Shown: positions 1 to 6,409, counted from the stretch's first letter. The stretch is 7,550 nucleotides of DNA from Candidatus Omnitrophota bacterium (GCA_020058965.1 JAGVCY010000125.1:1-7550); one strand, 5' to 3'. Notes: generated by a model not told the origin, from the sequence alone. Numbers and translations: made by a program.

Positions 1-795
1 CGTCATTTTAAGATCGGCGGACCGGCTTCCAACTGTCTCACCGCGTGTGCCGCCTCCGCTCAGGCCATCGGCGAGGGGACCGAACTGATTCGAAGCGGCG
101 AAGCGGATGTCTGTCTTTCGGGCGGCGCGCATTCCATGATCCATCCGTTCGGCATCGCGGGGTTTTGTCTTTTGACGACGCTCTCGACCTGCAACGACGC
201 GCCCGAAACGGCGTCTCGCCCCTTCGACGAAACGCGCGGCGGCTTTGTGCTTTCGGAAGGCGCGGCGGCGGTGATTCTGGAGGAGTATGAGCACGCGGTG
301 AAGCGCGGCGCGAGAATTTATGGAGAGGTTCTGGGTTACGGAACGACGGCGGACGCGTATCGGCTGACGGATTCGCATCCGGAGGCGGTCGGCGCCTCGG
401 CGGCGATCTTGCACGCGGTGAAGGACGCCGGGATCCGCCTGGAGCAGGTGGATTATCTGAACGCGCACGGCACTTCCACCAAGGTGAACGACGCGGTCGA
501 GTCGCTCGCGATCAAAAAAGCTTTTGGCGCCCACGCGTACAAGCTCGCGGTGAGTTCCACCAAATCCATGACGGGCCATCTCATCGCGTCGGCCGGCGCG
601 GTCGAGCTGGAATTCTGTCTGCTGGCGATGCGCGACGGGATCGTCCCGCCGACGATCAATTACCGCCACAAGGACCCGGACTGCGACCTCGATTATGTGC
701 CCAACGAAGCGCGCCGCAAGGAAGTGCGGATCGCGGCATCGAATTCGTTCGGCTTCGGCGGGCAGAACATCGTGTTGATCGTGGGGAAGATATGA
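1..795 (+). CDS. beta-ketoacyl-ACP synthase II (FabF-like), 5'-truncated by the window edge
   Basis: This is a thiolase-fold condensing enzyme that joins an acyl chain to malonyl-ACP by decarboxylative Claisen condensation in the cytoplasm. Frame 1 is open from base 1 and gives 264 residues. The FabF family is about 410 long, so roughly the first 150 residues lie outside the window. The full Cys-His-His triad is visible: the nucleophile Cys in TACAAS (codon 16, bases 46-48), His in NAHGTST (466-468) and His in SMTGHL (577-579), followed by the conserved Lys-bearing region and the C-terminal glycine loop NSFGFGGQN, where most FabF have GGTN. The stop overlaps the next start as ATGA at 792-795, so it is coupled to a membrane-anchored hydrolase. 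That context suggests a specialised fatty-acid or polyketide-type locus rather than the core fab cluster, but the acyl specificity cannot be read here. The family call is secure; FabF versus a secondary-metabolite KAS is open. Confidence 0.93.
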   Translation, partial: RHFKIGGPASNCLTACAASAQAIGEGTELIRSGEADVCLSGGAHSMIHPFGIAGFCLLTTLSTCNDAPETASRPFDETRGGFVLSEGAAAVILEEYEHAVKRGARIYGEVLGYGTTADAYRLTDSHPEAVGASAAILHAVKDAGIRLEQVDYLNAHGTSTKVNDAVESLAIKKAFGAHAYKLAVSSTKSMTGHLIASAGAVELEFCLLAMRDGIVPPTINYRHKDPDCDLDYVPNEARRKEVRIAASNSFGFGGQNIVLIVGKI

Positions 796-1754
796 GTCTG
801 TTGACTGTTTTTTTGGTGATCGGAGGAATCTTTGCCGCGTTGCTTTTGATCGGTCTGTGGTTGATCGTCCGGTACATTCCGGTGATCGAGCGCAACGCAT
901 TTGAAGTTCCGCGCATTCAGATGCCGGCTGACACCCGCCCGCCCGACAGTCTGCGCATCCGTAACTTTCAAATCCCGTACGACACCCGCAGCGCGATCCA
1001 GGCGCAGTACATTAAGGCGCGTCACGCGAGCCATAAGCTCGTGGTTTTTTGTCACGAAACCGGCGCCGACCTCAACAGCTGGCATAAGCATGGGTCGTTT
1101 TTGCCGGATGACGGCATCGATGTTCTGACCTTTAACTTTAAGCCGGTTTCGCTCGTTGCTTCAACCGCCGCTCAGGAAGATTTATATCAATGGCCGTCAA
1201 CCCGCGATCTCAAATGTCTCGAAAGCGTTCTTAGCTGGGCGGCGGTGCACAAGCGCAACTACGAGGTGGTGCTTTTTGGTGTTTCCAAAGGCGCGACGAT
1301 CGCGGCCGCCGCGGCGCCGAGTCCGTTTGTCAAAGCGGTGTTGCTCGACGGGGCGTTTTCCACCCATTTGACGCTTCAAAAATATATGAAAAAGTTTGTC
1401 AGTATTTATGTTTCGCCCCGCGCCGTCGCCGAAAATGTCCCTGACTGGGTGTATTACTTTTTGTCCTATGCTACGCTGGCGTACGCGAGCGCGCGCAAGC
1501 ACATGAGCTTTTTTTCGGTCGAGCGTTTTGTCGCGAAACTTTCGAAGCCGGTTTTTTGGATTCACGCGGGGAAGGACTACCATGTGCGGCTCGAGGACGT
1601 GGAGCGACTGCGCAAGTTGGTGCCCGGCTTCACGGATCTTTGGGTCGCCGAACGCGCGGGGCATTCACAAGCGGTGCTGGCGTATCCGGAAGAATACCAT
1701 AGCAGGGTAGTAGGATTTATAAACAAAAATCTTGAACATAACATAGCTTTATAG
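792..1754 (+). CDS. membrane-anchored alpha/beta hydrolase
   Basis: This 320-residue serine hydrolase of the alpha/beta-hydrolase fold has an unknown substrate. Residues 3-26 form one hydrophobic N-terminal segment followed by Arg27, without a clear signal-peptidase site, so it looks like an uncleaved anchor. The positive residues after the segment would favour a cytoplasmic catalytic domain. The fold follows: strand and oxyanion region VVFCHETGADLNSW (84-97), nucleophile elbow GVSKGA with Ser165, the acid Asp262 in HAGKDYH and the base His291 in ERAGHSQ. The start at 792 overlaps the upstream synthase stop by 4 bases (ATGA), implying translational coupling. A role in releasing or trimming an acyl product made by that synthase is a reasonable inference, not shown. 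The last 15 or so codons are AT-rich and use codons such as AGG, GTA, GGA, ATA and TTA that are uncommon earlier in the gene; they run into the promoter of the next gene. Confidence 0.85.
   Translation: MSLLTVFLVIGGIFAALLLIGLWLIVRYIPVIERNAFEVPRIQMPADTRPPDSLRIRNFQIPYDTRSAIQAQYIKARHASHKLVVFCHETGADLNSWHKHGSFLPDDGIDVLTFNFKPVSLVASTAAQEDLYQWPSTRDLKCLESVLSWAAVHKRNYEVVLFGVSKGATIAAAAAPSPFVKAVLLDGAFSTHLTLQKYMKKFVSIYVSPRAVAENVPDWVYYFLSYATLAYASARKHMSFFSVERFVAKLSKPVFWIHAGKDYHVRLEDVERLRKLVPGFTDLWVAERAGHSQAVLAYPEEYHSRVVGFINKNLEHNIAL
1694..1717 (+). repeat. upstream copy of a spaced direct repeat
   Basis: The core is CATAGC, four variable bases, then TAGTAGGATT (1698-1717). The same arrangement recurs 44 bases downstream at 1742-1761. 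Over 24 bases the two copies match at 19 positions, and four of the five mismatches are the central spacer. This copy lies inside the end of the alpha/beta hydrolase gene and upstream of the -35 of the candidate reductase promoter. It may be an operator half of a regulator binding on one face of the helix; that function is inference. Confidence 0.55.
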
Positions 1755-1760
1755 TAGGAT
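1732..1760 (+). promoter_or_regulatory. candidate sigma70-type promoter for the nitrite/sulfite reductase operon
   Basis: TTGAAC at 1732-1737 and TAGGAT at 1755-1760 each match 4 of 6 consensus bases and are separated by exactly 17 bases, within a locally AT-rich stretch in otherwise GC-rich DNA. Transcription would start near 1767, leaving a leader of about 20 bases that contains the ribosome binding site. The -10 element falls inside the second direct-repeat copy. The hexamers are only moderate matches. Confidence 0.45.
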
Positions 1761-1761
1761 T
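1738..1761 (+). repeat. downstream copy of the spaced direct repeat, overlapping the -10
   Basis: This is the second copy of CATAGC-N4-TAGTAGGATT (core 1742-1761), exactly 44 bases from the first, or about four helical turns. Its TAGGAT is the proposed -10 hexamer, and its TAG is also the stop codon of the hydrolase gene. A protein bound here would be placed to block or remodel RNA polymerase at the reductase promoter. Confidence 0.55.
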
Positions 1762-1775
1762 AAGCCCACATCACA

Positions 1776-1780
1776 GGGAG
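1776..1780 (+). promoter_or_regulatory. ribosome binding site of the nitrite/sulfite reductase
   Basis: GGGAG lies six bases before the ATG at 1787. It is one of the better Shine-Dalgarno matches in the window and fixes the reductase start. Its strength fits a gene that opens its own transcription unit rather than one relying on translational coupling. Confidence 0.7.
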
Positions 1781-1786
1781 ATAAAC

Positions 1787-3559
1787 ATGACACGACCGAT
1801 TTTCCAATTGTCCGAAGAAGCCAAGAACGAAATCGCGCGGTTTCGCCGCGAGATCGCCCTCCTCGATAAGGGCGAGCGCGACATGGACGACTTTAAGCGC
1901 TTCCGTCTGAATAATGGAATTTACGGGATCCGCGGAACCGCCGACGAGCACATGATCCGCATCAAGCTTCCATTCGGCGAAATGACCGCGGACCAGCTCG
2001 AGGTGATCGTGGAAGTTGCCGAAAAGTACACGCCTTCAAAATTGTCGCATGTCACCACACGGCAGGCGATTCAGCTGCACAACCTCAAACGCCCTCAGGT
2101 GCCGGAACTTTTGCAGACGATCCACGACGCGGGTCTGACGAGCCGCGAAGCGTGCGGAAATACGGTCCGCAACATCACCTGTGACGAGCTGGCCGGCGTG
2201 CACCCCGACGAGATCTTCGATGTCCAGCCCTACGCCGAGCTTTTGTTCCGGTATTTTTTGCGCAACCCGATCTGCCAGAACCTGCCCCGCAAATTTAAGA
2301 TCGCGTTCGAGAGCACCGCGACATCGGACCGTGCCCGTATCGGAATTCACGACCTGGGATTTCGCGCCACCGTCCGCGAGGTGAACGGCAAAAAAGAATT
2401 CGGATTTATCACCACCGTCGGCGGCGGTCTGGGTTCGATGCCGTTCGCCGCGCATTTGCTCGAAGAATTCACGCCGTTCGACCAGTTCCTGGCCACGACC
2501 GAAGCGTTGATCCGCATTTTTGACCGTCACGGCAATCGCCGCGACAAAAATCGCGCGCGCATCAAATTTGTTGTCGCGGAATGGGGGATCGAGGAATTCC
2601 GCAAACGCTTCATCGAGGAACGCAAGGCGGTCATCGGAACCTCTTCCGGCCGCCACGAGCGCTTCCAGATCGAGTGGAAAAGCGAAACCGCGCCCGTCGT
2701 CAAAACGGACGCGTTCAAGAACGCCGTCCCCGGGCCGGACTTCAACGCCTGGAAAAAAACCAATGTCATTCCACAAAAGCAAAAGGGCTACAGCGCGGTG
2801 TACATCCGTTGCTTGTACGGAGATGTGAACCCTGCTCAGGGCCGCGAGATCGCCGCCATTGCCCGCGAGGTGTGCGGCGGCCGCATGCGCACCACCATCA
2901 CCCAGAACCTTCTCCTGCGCTGGGTGCCCGACGCCGCGCTGGCGCTGGTGCACAACCGTCTGCAGAAAATCTCGATGGGCCTGGACAACGCACTCACCGT
3001 CGCGGACATCACCCGCTGCCCGGGAGCGGACACCTGCAACCTCGCGATCACGCATTCCAAGGGGCTGGCCATCAACCTCACCGAAGATGTATTCAGCAAC
3101 GGGTTCTCGCACGATCCGGAACTGTCGCATATCACGATCAAGATTTCGGGCTGCATCAATTCCTGCGGTCAGCACCACATTGCCGATATCGGTTTTTTTG
3201 GCGCGTCGCGCAACATCGACGGCAAGCAGATGCCGCATTACCAAATGATGCTCGGCGGCCGCACGGGTCTTAAGCACGAGGACATCAAGTTTGGTACGGG
3301 CGTTGCTTTTATCCCGGCGCGGCGTATCGGCGAAGCGGTCAAGTCACTTCTCACGCGGTACAAGACAACCAAGCAGGCGGGGGAGCTTTTTCCAAAATGG
3401 ATTGACCGAGTTGGTTTGGCCTCATTAAAAGAGGCTATGCAGCCGTTCACGGATCCCGAACCGCTTCGAAAGGACGCTGCTAAAATGTTCGAGGACTTGG
3501 GCGACTCCGTGGGCACACAATTTAAGGTGGCTGTGGGTAAGGGGGAGTGCGCGGCCTAA
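1787..3559 (+). CDS. sirohaem/[4Fe-4S] nitrite/sulfite reductase, ferredoxin-type
   Basis: This 590-residue single-chain enzyme performs six-electron reduction of sulfite to sulfide or nitrite to ammonia in the cytoplasm, the assimilatory step. It has the family's two-fold build: an N-terminal ferrodoxin-like half-domain with TTRQ (91-93), then GNTVRN (124-129), LPRKFK (166-171), a second repeat from about 330, and the cluster motifs CPGADTC (Cys411, Cys417) and CINSC (Cys456, Cys460), which bridge the 4Fe-4S cluster to sirohaem. The four basic substrate residues known from E. coli CysI appear conserved as Arg92, Arg128, Lys169 and Lys171. Tyr46 and Cys123 sit where the Mycobacterium tuberculosis enzyme has its covalent Tyr-Cys pair, which leans toward sulfite reductase. 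There is no fused flavin or reductase domain, so ferredoxin or a separate protein must supply electrons. Start: ATG with GGGAG upstream. It heads a likely operon with the VanZ-like gene 24 bases downstream. Sulfite versus nitrite cannot be settled from sequence alone. Confidence 0.95.
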   Translation: MTRPIFQLSEEAKNEIARFRREIALLDKGERDMDDFKRFRLNNGIYGIRGTADEHMIRIKLPFGEMTADQLEVIVEVAEKYTPSKLSHVTTRQAIQLHNLKRPQVPELLQTIHDAGLTSREACGNTVRNITCDELAGVHPDEIFDVQPYAELLFRYFLRNPICQNLPRKFKIAFESTATSDRARIGIHDLGFRATVREVNGKKEFGFITTVGGGLGSMPFAAHLLEEFTPFDQFLATTEALIRIFDRHGNRRDKNRARIKFVVAEWGIEEFRKRFIEERKAVIGTSSGRHERFQIEWKSETAPVVKTDAFKNAVPGPDFNAWKKTNVIPQKQKGYSAVYIRCLYGDVNPAQGREIAAIAREVCGGRMRTTITQNLLLRWVPDAALALVHNRLQKISMGLDNALTVADITRCPGADTCNLAITHSKGLAINLTEDVFSNGFSHDPELSHITIKISGCINSCGQHHIADIGFFGASRNIDGKQMPHYQMMLGGRTGLKHEDIKFGTGVAFIPARRIGEAVKSLLTRYKTTKQAGELFPKWIDRVGLASLKEAMQPFTDPEPLRKDAAKMFEDLGDSVGTQFKVAVGKGECAA

Positions 3560-3583
3560 GCGATCTACGGACCGGTGGCGAAC

Positions 3584-3985
3584 ATGTCCAAACAATCCCG
3601 GGTTGGCAGCGGGTTCCTTTTGATCGGATACACGGTTTTTTTGATCTGGTACGGGCTGCGGCCGGCTCCCGAACGGCTTCCGGATTTTTTTCTCTGGGAT
3701 AAGCTGAATCACGCGGCGGCTTTTTTTGCGGGATCGGCGCTATGCCTGGCCGCGATGGGGTATCCGGCTCGAACATTTGATCGATGCGCGAAGATGGGCG
3801 TGGGGCCGGTCGTTTACGCGGCCGCGATCGGCGGGATCATCGAAATCCTTCAATCAAAAGTTCCTGGGCGGCATGCGGAAACAGGGGATTGGTTTGCTGA
3901 CCTCGCGGGCGCGACCGCCGCGGTTTTTGTGTCACTCATGGTATTCCGCCTGAAGGAGCGCCGCCAACATTCCGCACATCAATGA
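3584..3985 (+). CDS. VanZ-like family membrane protein
   Basis: This small integral membrane protein of about 133 residues has four hydrophobic segments (about 8-25, 43-59, 72-90 and 105-122). It has the VanZ-family pattern: a WDKLNHAAAFF motif at the start of the second segment, a Glu in the third (GGIIEILQ), and PGRHAETGDWFADLAGA leading into the fourth. VanZ itself gives low-level teicoplanin resistance, but most family members are uncharacterised envelope proteins, so no resistance role should be assumed. I chose ATG 3584 because GGTGG lies five bases upstream; GTG at 3575, in frame and three codons earlier, is possible. It follows the reductase closely and its end overlaps the proposed start of the Nudix gene. 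The gene carries three T7 runs within 92 bases, from Phe codons written as TTT. Confidence 0.85.
   Translation: MSKQSRVGSGFLLIGYTVFLIWYGLRPAPERLPDFFLWDKLNHAAAFFAGSALCLAAMGYPARTFDRCAKMGVGPVVYAAAIGGIIEILQSKVPGRHAETGDWFADLAGATAAVFVSLMVFRLKERRQHSAHQ
3953..3958 (+). promoter_or_regulatory. Shine-Dalgarno site supporting an ATT start for the Nudix gene
   Basis: AAGGAG lies inside the end of the VanZ-like gene, ten bases before ATT 3969. From TTG 3987 it would be 28 bases away, too far to act. This placement is the main local argument for the upstream, non-canonical start. Confidence 0.5.
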
Positions 3986-4424
3986 ATTGTTCGATTTTGT
4001 CATCTCCGTTTTTATCGTGAACCGCGGCCGCGTTCTGCTGGTCCATCACAAAACATATAACGAGTGGCTTCCCATTGGCGGCCATATCGAGCTGAACGAA
4101 GACCCCGAGCAAGCCCTGCGCCGGGAAGTGCGTGAAGAATGCGGGCTTCCGATCCGTTTACTTCAGACCGCGCCCCCCATCGCCCATCCGGGCGTTAAGC
4201 CCATTCCCGCTCCTGCTTTTATGGATGTGCACCGCACGCACGGCAAACACAAACACATCGCCTTTGTTTATTTCGCGACCAGCGCATCCGCCCGCGCGAA
4301 GCTGTTGGCGCGCGAGCACCACAGCCTGCGGTGGTTCACCTCCAAAGACCTGACCGACCGGCAGTACCGCGTCACGCCTTCCATCCAATTTTATTGCCGC
4401 AAGGCGACCGCCGCCGCAAAATGA
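3969..4424 (+). CDS. Nudix hydrolase, probably initiated at ATT
   Basis: This Nudix enzyme hydrolyses a nucleoside diphosphate linked to another moiety, using Mg2+ held by the Nudix-box glutamates. The box is complete: G, five residues, E, seven residues, REVREECGL, at residues 38-60 of the 151-residue reading, with Glu53, Glu56 and Glu57. No ATG or GTG precedes the domain in frame. TTG 3987 would give 145 residues starting at LFDFVISVF, whereas ATT 3969 gives PHINELFDF. From memory, close family members commonly begin M-P-H-I-N/H-E, and an AAGGAG lies ten bases before the ATT. I therefore prefer ATT, with TTG as the fallback and an ATG-to-ATT sequencing error as a third option. The gene overlaps the VanZ-like gene by 17 bases, and its stop overlaps the next start (ATGA, 4421-4424). 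The substrate is unknown; the domain call is secure. Confidence 0.87.
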   Translation: MPHINELFDFVISVFIVNRGRVLLVHHKTYNEWLPIGGHIELNEDPEQALRREVREECGLPIRLLQTAPPIAHPGVKPIPAPAFMDVHRTHGKHKHIAFVYFATSASARAKLLAREHHSLRWFTSKDLTDRQYRVTPSIQFYCRKATAAAK

Positions 4425-5098
4425 AAAAATTTCCGATCAAGCTTCTTCTGCTCGCCGCTTTGATCGTCACGGGTATCGCGCTTTCTCAATGGGGACCCTT
4501 CGCGCATTATTTTCATGGTCAGGAGCCGCGTAAATTCATCGAAGCGTGCCGCGCCTCCGGATGGGGCGTCGCGGTTTTTATTTTGATCTACATGGCGGGG
4601 AGTATGTTGGCGCTGCCGTCCGTGGGGTTTAGTTTGTTGGGCGGAGTGGTGTTTGGGTTTTGGCCGGGCGTCGCGTACAACCTGATCGGATGCAACCTGG
4701 GAGCGGCCGCCGCGTTTTGGGTCGCGCGCTCACTGGGACGCGAAACCGTGCAATCCTGGATTCGCGGCGACAAGCTCAAAAAACTTGAGGACGCGATCGG
4801 CCGGCATGGCTATCCCGTTATCGTGGCGTTTAGAATTCTGCCGCTCCTGCCGTTCAACGCGGTGAATTTTGGGTCCGCGCTGTTGCGGATCCGGTTCGTG
4901 GACTACTTGATCGGAACGCTGGTCGGGACTTTTCCGGCGACGGTGCTGTTTACCTATTACGCGACGGTGCCGGGCGGCGGGCGAAACTGGAAGCTGGAGG
5001 CCGCGGTGCTTGCGATGGCTGTGGCCGCGATCGGCGGCTCCTGGTGGATCGTGGCGAAGGCCATGCCCTCGGAAAAGAAATCAAAGGCAGACAAATGA
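4421..5098 (+). CDS. TVP38/TMEM64 family membrane protein (DedA superfamily, SNARE-associated domain)
   Basis: This 225-residue polytopic inner-membrane protein starts with hydrophobic segment 7-22 and ends with helix 193-213 plus a short Lys-rich tail. The domain signature is clear: a glycine-rich re-entrant stretch GGVVFGFWPG (74-83), GAAAAFWVARSLGR (94-107), then RILPLLPFNAVNFGSAL (138-154) and a GTLVGTFPAT turn (165-174). Some members of the wider DedA superfamily act as lipid scramblases or flippases for polyprenyl-phosphate or phospholipids, and others affect membrane potential and drug tolerance; the role of this one is unknown. The ATG at 4421 overlaps the Nudix stop, and the protein stop overlaps the GH1 start, both as ATGA, so the three genes are probably translated together. 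A GTG at 4331 in the same frame would add 30 hydrophilic residues inside the Nudix gene and is not credible. Confidence 0.9.
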   Translation: MKKFPIKLLLLAALIVTGIALSQWGPFAHYFHGQEPRKFIEACRASGWGVAVFILIYMAGSMLALPSVGFSLLGGVVFGFWPGVAYNLIGCNLGAAAAFWVARSLGRETVQSWIRGDKLKKLEDAIGRHGYPVIVAFRILPLLPFNAVNFGSALLRIRFVDYLIGTLVGTFPATVLFTYYATVPGGGRNWKLEAAVLAMAVAAIGGSWWIVAKAMPSEKKSKADK

Positions 5099-6408
5099 GT
5101 GAAAAAGTATTTCCTCAGGGGTTTTTGTGGGGCGCAGCGACTTCGTCGCATCAGATAGAGGGGGACAATCGCGCCAATGATTGGTGGGATTGGGAGCAGC
5201 GCGGGAAGGCGACCGAACCGTCCGGAGCCGCGTGCGGGAGCTATGAGCGGTATGAGGAAGACTTCGACTTGGCGCGGTCGATGGGACACAATGCGCACCG
5301 TTTTTCGATCGAATGGAGCCGCATCCAGCCCGAAGAAAACCGCTTTGATGAAGAGGCTGTCCGCCACTACCAGGCCGTTCTACGCGCGCTGAAGGCACGC
5401 GGACTCGAACCGATCGTCACCCTAAATCACTTCACGATCCCGCTGTGGTTCGCACGGGCGGGCGGCTGGGAAAATCCAAAAGCGGCCGATTATTTTGCGG
5501 CCTACACGCGCGTCATGGTTCGGGCGCTCGGTCCGGATGTGAAGTATTGGATCACTTTTAACGAAATGAATGTCCTGGTTTTTAAGGGTTACCTCGAGGG
5601 CGTGCCGGGCGCATGGCCTCCTGGTAAATGCTCGATGTTGTCCGCGTGGCGCGCGGCACGGAACTTGATTCAAGCGGCATTTGCTGCGTATGAAACGATC
5701 CACGCGGAGTACCGGCGGCAGGCCTGGCCCGGGTGCCGCGTGGGAGTCGCGCATCATCTTTTGTACACGGAGCCTTCCGATCCTCAAAAGTCCGGTGACA
5801 GGTCCGCGGCACGGCGGCGGATGTTTTTTAACAATGATTTTTTTCTGCGGCTTCTATACGGCAAGGCCGATGATTGGCTGGTGATCCTGGCGGGGTGCTC
5901 CGGCAGGGGGAAGCGCGCATTGGATTTTATCGGAGTAAATTATTATTTTAGAGAAATTATCCGCGCTAAAAATGGCGGAAATTTTATAGATCGCCTGACC
6001 GGTGAGGTGGACCGCGAACACCCCTTCTACAAATCCGCAGAAAAAAATGAACTGAAGTGGGAGATTTTTCCTGAGGGCCTTCGCTGTGTTGTGCTGGAGG
6101 CCTCCCGCCGTTACCAGCTCCCGCTAATGATCACCGAAAACGGCATCTGCACGCAGGATGAAAATCAGCGAGCCCGCTTCATCCGCAACCATCTCCAAGT
6201 GCTGCACAGCGCAATAAGTGAAGGTGCGGAAGTTTTGGGTTACCTCTATTGGTCGCTTCTCGATAACTTCGAATGGTCCATCGGCTACCTCCCCAAATTC
6301 GGCCTCATCGCCGTCGAACCCTCCACGCTCAAGCGCGCCCCTAAATCCAGCTCCGCCGTCTACGCGCAAATCTGTCAATCCAACCGACTGACTGACCCCG
6401 TGATATAA
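5095..6408 (+). CDS. glycoside hydrolase family 1 beta-glycosidase (beta-glucosidase-like)
   Basis: This 437-residue retaining beta-glycosidase of the (beta/alpha)8 GH1 fold has no signal peptide, so it is probably cytoplasmic and acts on imported disaccharides or glycosides. Visible landmarks are the N-terminal signature FLWGAATSSHQIEG (10-23, with Gln20), the acid/base Glu157 in TFNEMN, the nucleophile Glu348 in ITENG, and the -1 subsite residues in YWSLLDNFEW (385-394, with Glu393 and Trp394). Length is at the short end for GH1. The stretch at about 256-275, before DFIGVNYY, is poorly recognisable and may be a shortened loop. Beta-glucosidase, beta-galactosidase or beta-mannosidase activity is all possible. 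The ATG at 5095 overlaps the upstream stop (ATGA); the in-frame GTG at 5044 would add a charged, non-homologous leader and is rejected. The gene appears to end the operon, since a promoter overlaps its stop codon. Confidence 0.95.
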   Translation: MSEKVFPQGFLWGAATSSHQIEGDNRANDWWDWEQRGKATEPSGAACGSYERYEEDFDLARSMGHNAHRFSIEWSRIQPEENRFDEEAVRHYQAVLRALKARGLEPIVTLNHFTIPLWFARAGGWENPKAADYFAAYTRVMVRALGPDVKYWITFNEMNVLVFKGYLEGVPGAWPPGKCSMLSAWRAARNLIQAAFAAYETIHAEYRRQAWPGCRVGVAHHLLYTEPSDPQKSGDRSAARRRMFFNNDFFLRLLYGKADDWLVILAGCSGRGKRALDFIGVNYYFREIIRAKNGGNFIDRLTGEVDREHPFYKSAEKNELKWEIFPEGLRCVVLEASRRYQLPLMITENGICTQDENQRARFIRNHLQVLHSAISEGAEVLGYLYWSLLDNFEWSIGYLPKFGLIAVEPSTLKRAPKSSSAVYAQICQSNRLTDPVI

Positions 6409-6409
6409 T
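6401..6409 (+). promoter_or_regulatory. extended -10 promoter for the HAD phosphatase gene
   Basis: TGATATAAT is a perfect TGn-TATAAT extended -10 element, and it overlaps the TAA stop of the GH1 gene. No convincing -35 hexamer is found 16-18 bases upstream, which is typical of extended -10 promoters. Transcription starting about seven bases downstream would fall near 6416, only two or three bases before the ATG at 6419, giving a leaderless or nearly leaderless mRNA. Confidence 0.5.

Noticed and set aside
2581..3273. A 230-codon open frame on the plus strand, out of frame with the reductase
   Set aside because: It is low-complexity Arg/His/Pro-rich protein with no domain; the reductase frame holds all the catalytic motifs in this interval.
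2036..3277. A 413-codon open frame on the minus strand opposite the sirohaem reductase
   Set aside because: It is antisense to a clearly conserved gene, has no recognisable domain, and is rich in Arg, Ala, Gly, Val and Asp as expected from the complement of GC-rich codons.
3560..3583. A possible terminator between the reductase and the VanZ-like gene
   Set aside because: The gap is short and shows no GC-rich hairpin followed by a T run; readthrough into the next gene is more likely.
4331..4420. GTG 4331 as a longer start for the TVP38-family gene
   Set aside because: It would place 30 hydrophilic residues before a normal N-terminal hydrophobic segment and lie wholly within the Nudix gene.
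5044..5094. GTG 5044 as a longer start for the GH1 gene
   Set aside because: It adds 17 charged residues with no GH1 similarity inside the TVP38 gene. ATG 5095 gives the standard N-terminus and an ATGA overlap.
6386..6396. GACTGACTGAC short tandem repeat before the phosphatase promoter
   Set aside because: It is under three copies of a 4-base unit at the end of the GH1 coding region, too short to separate from chance.
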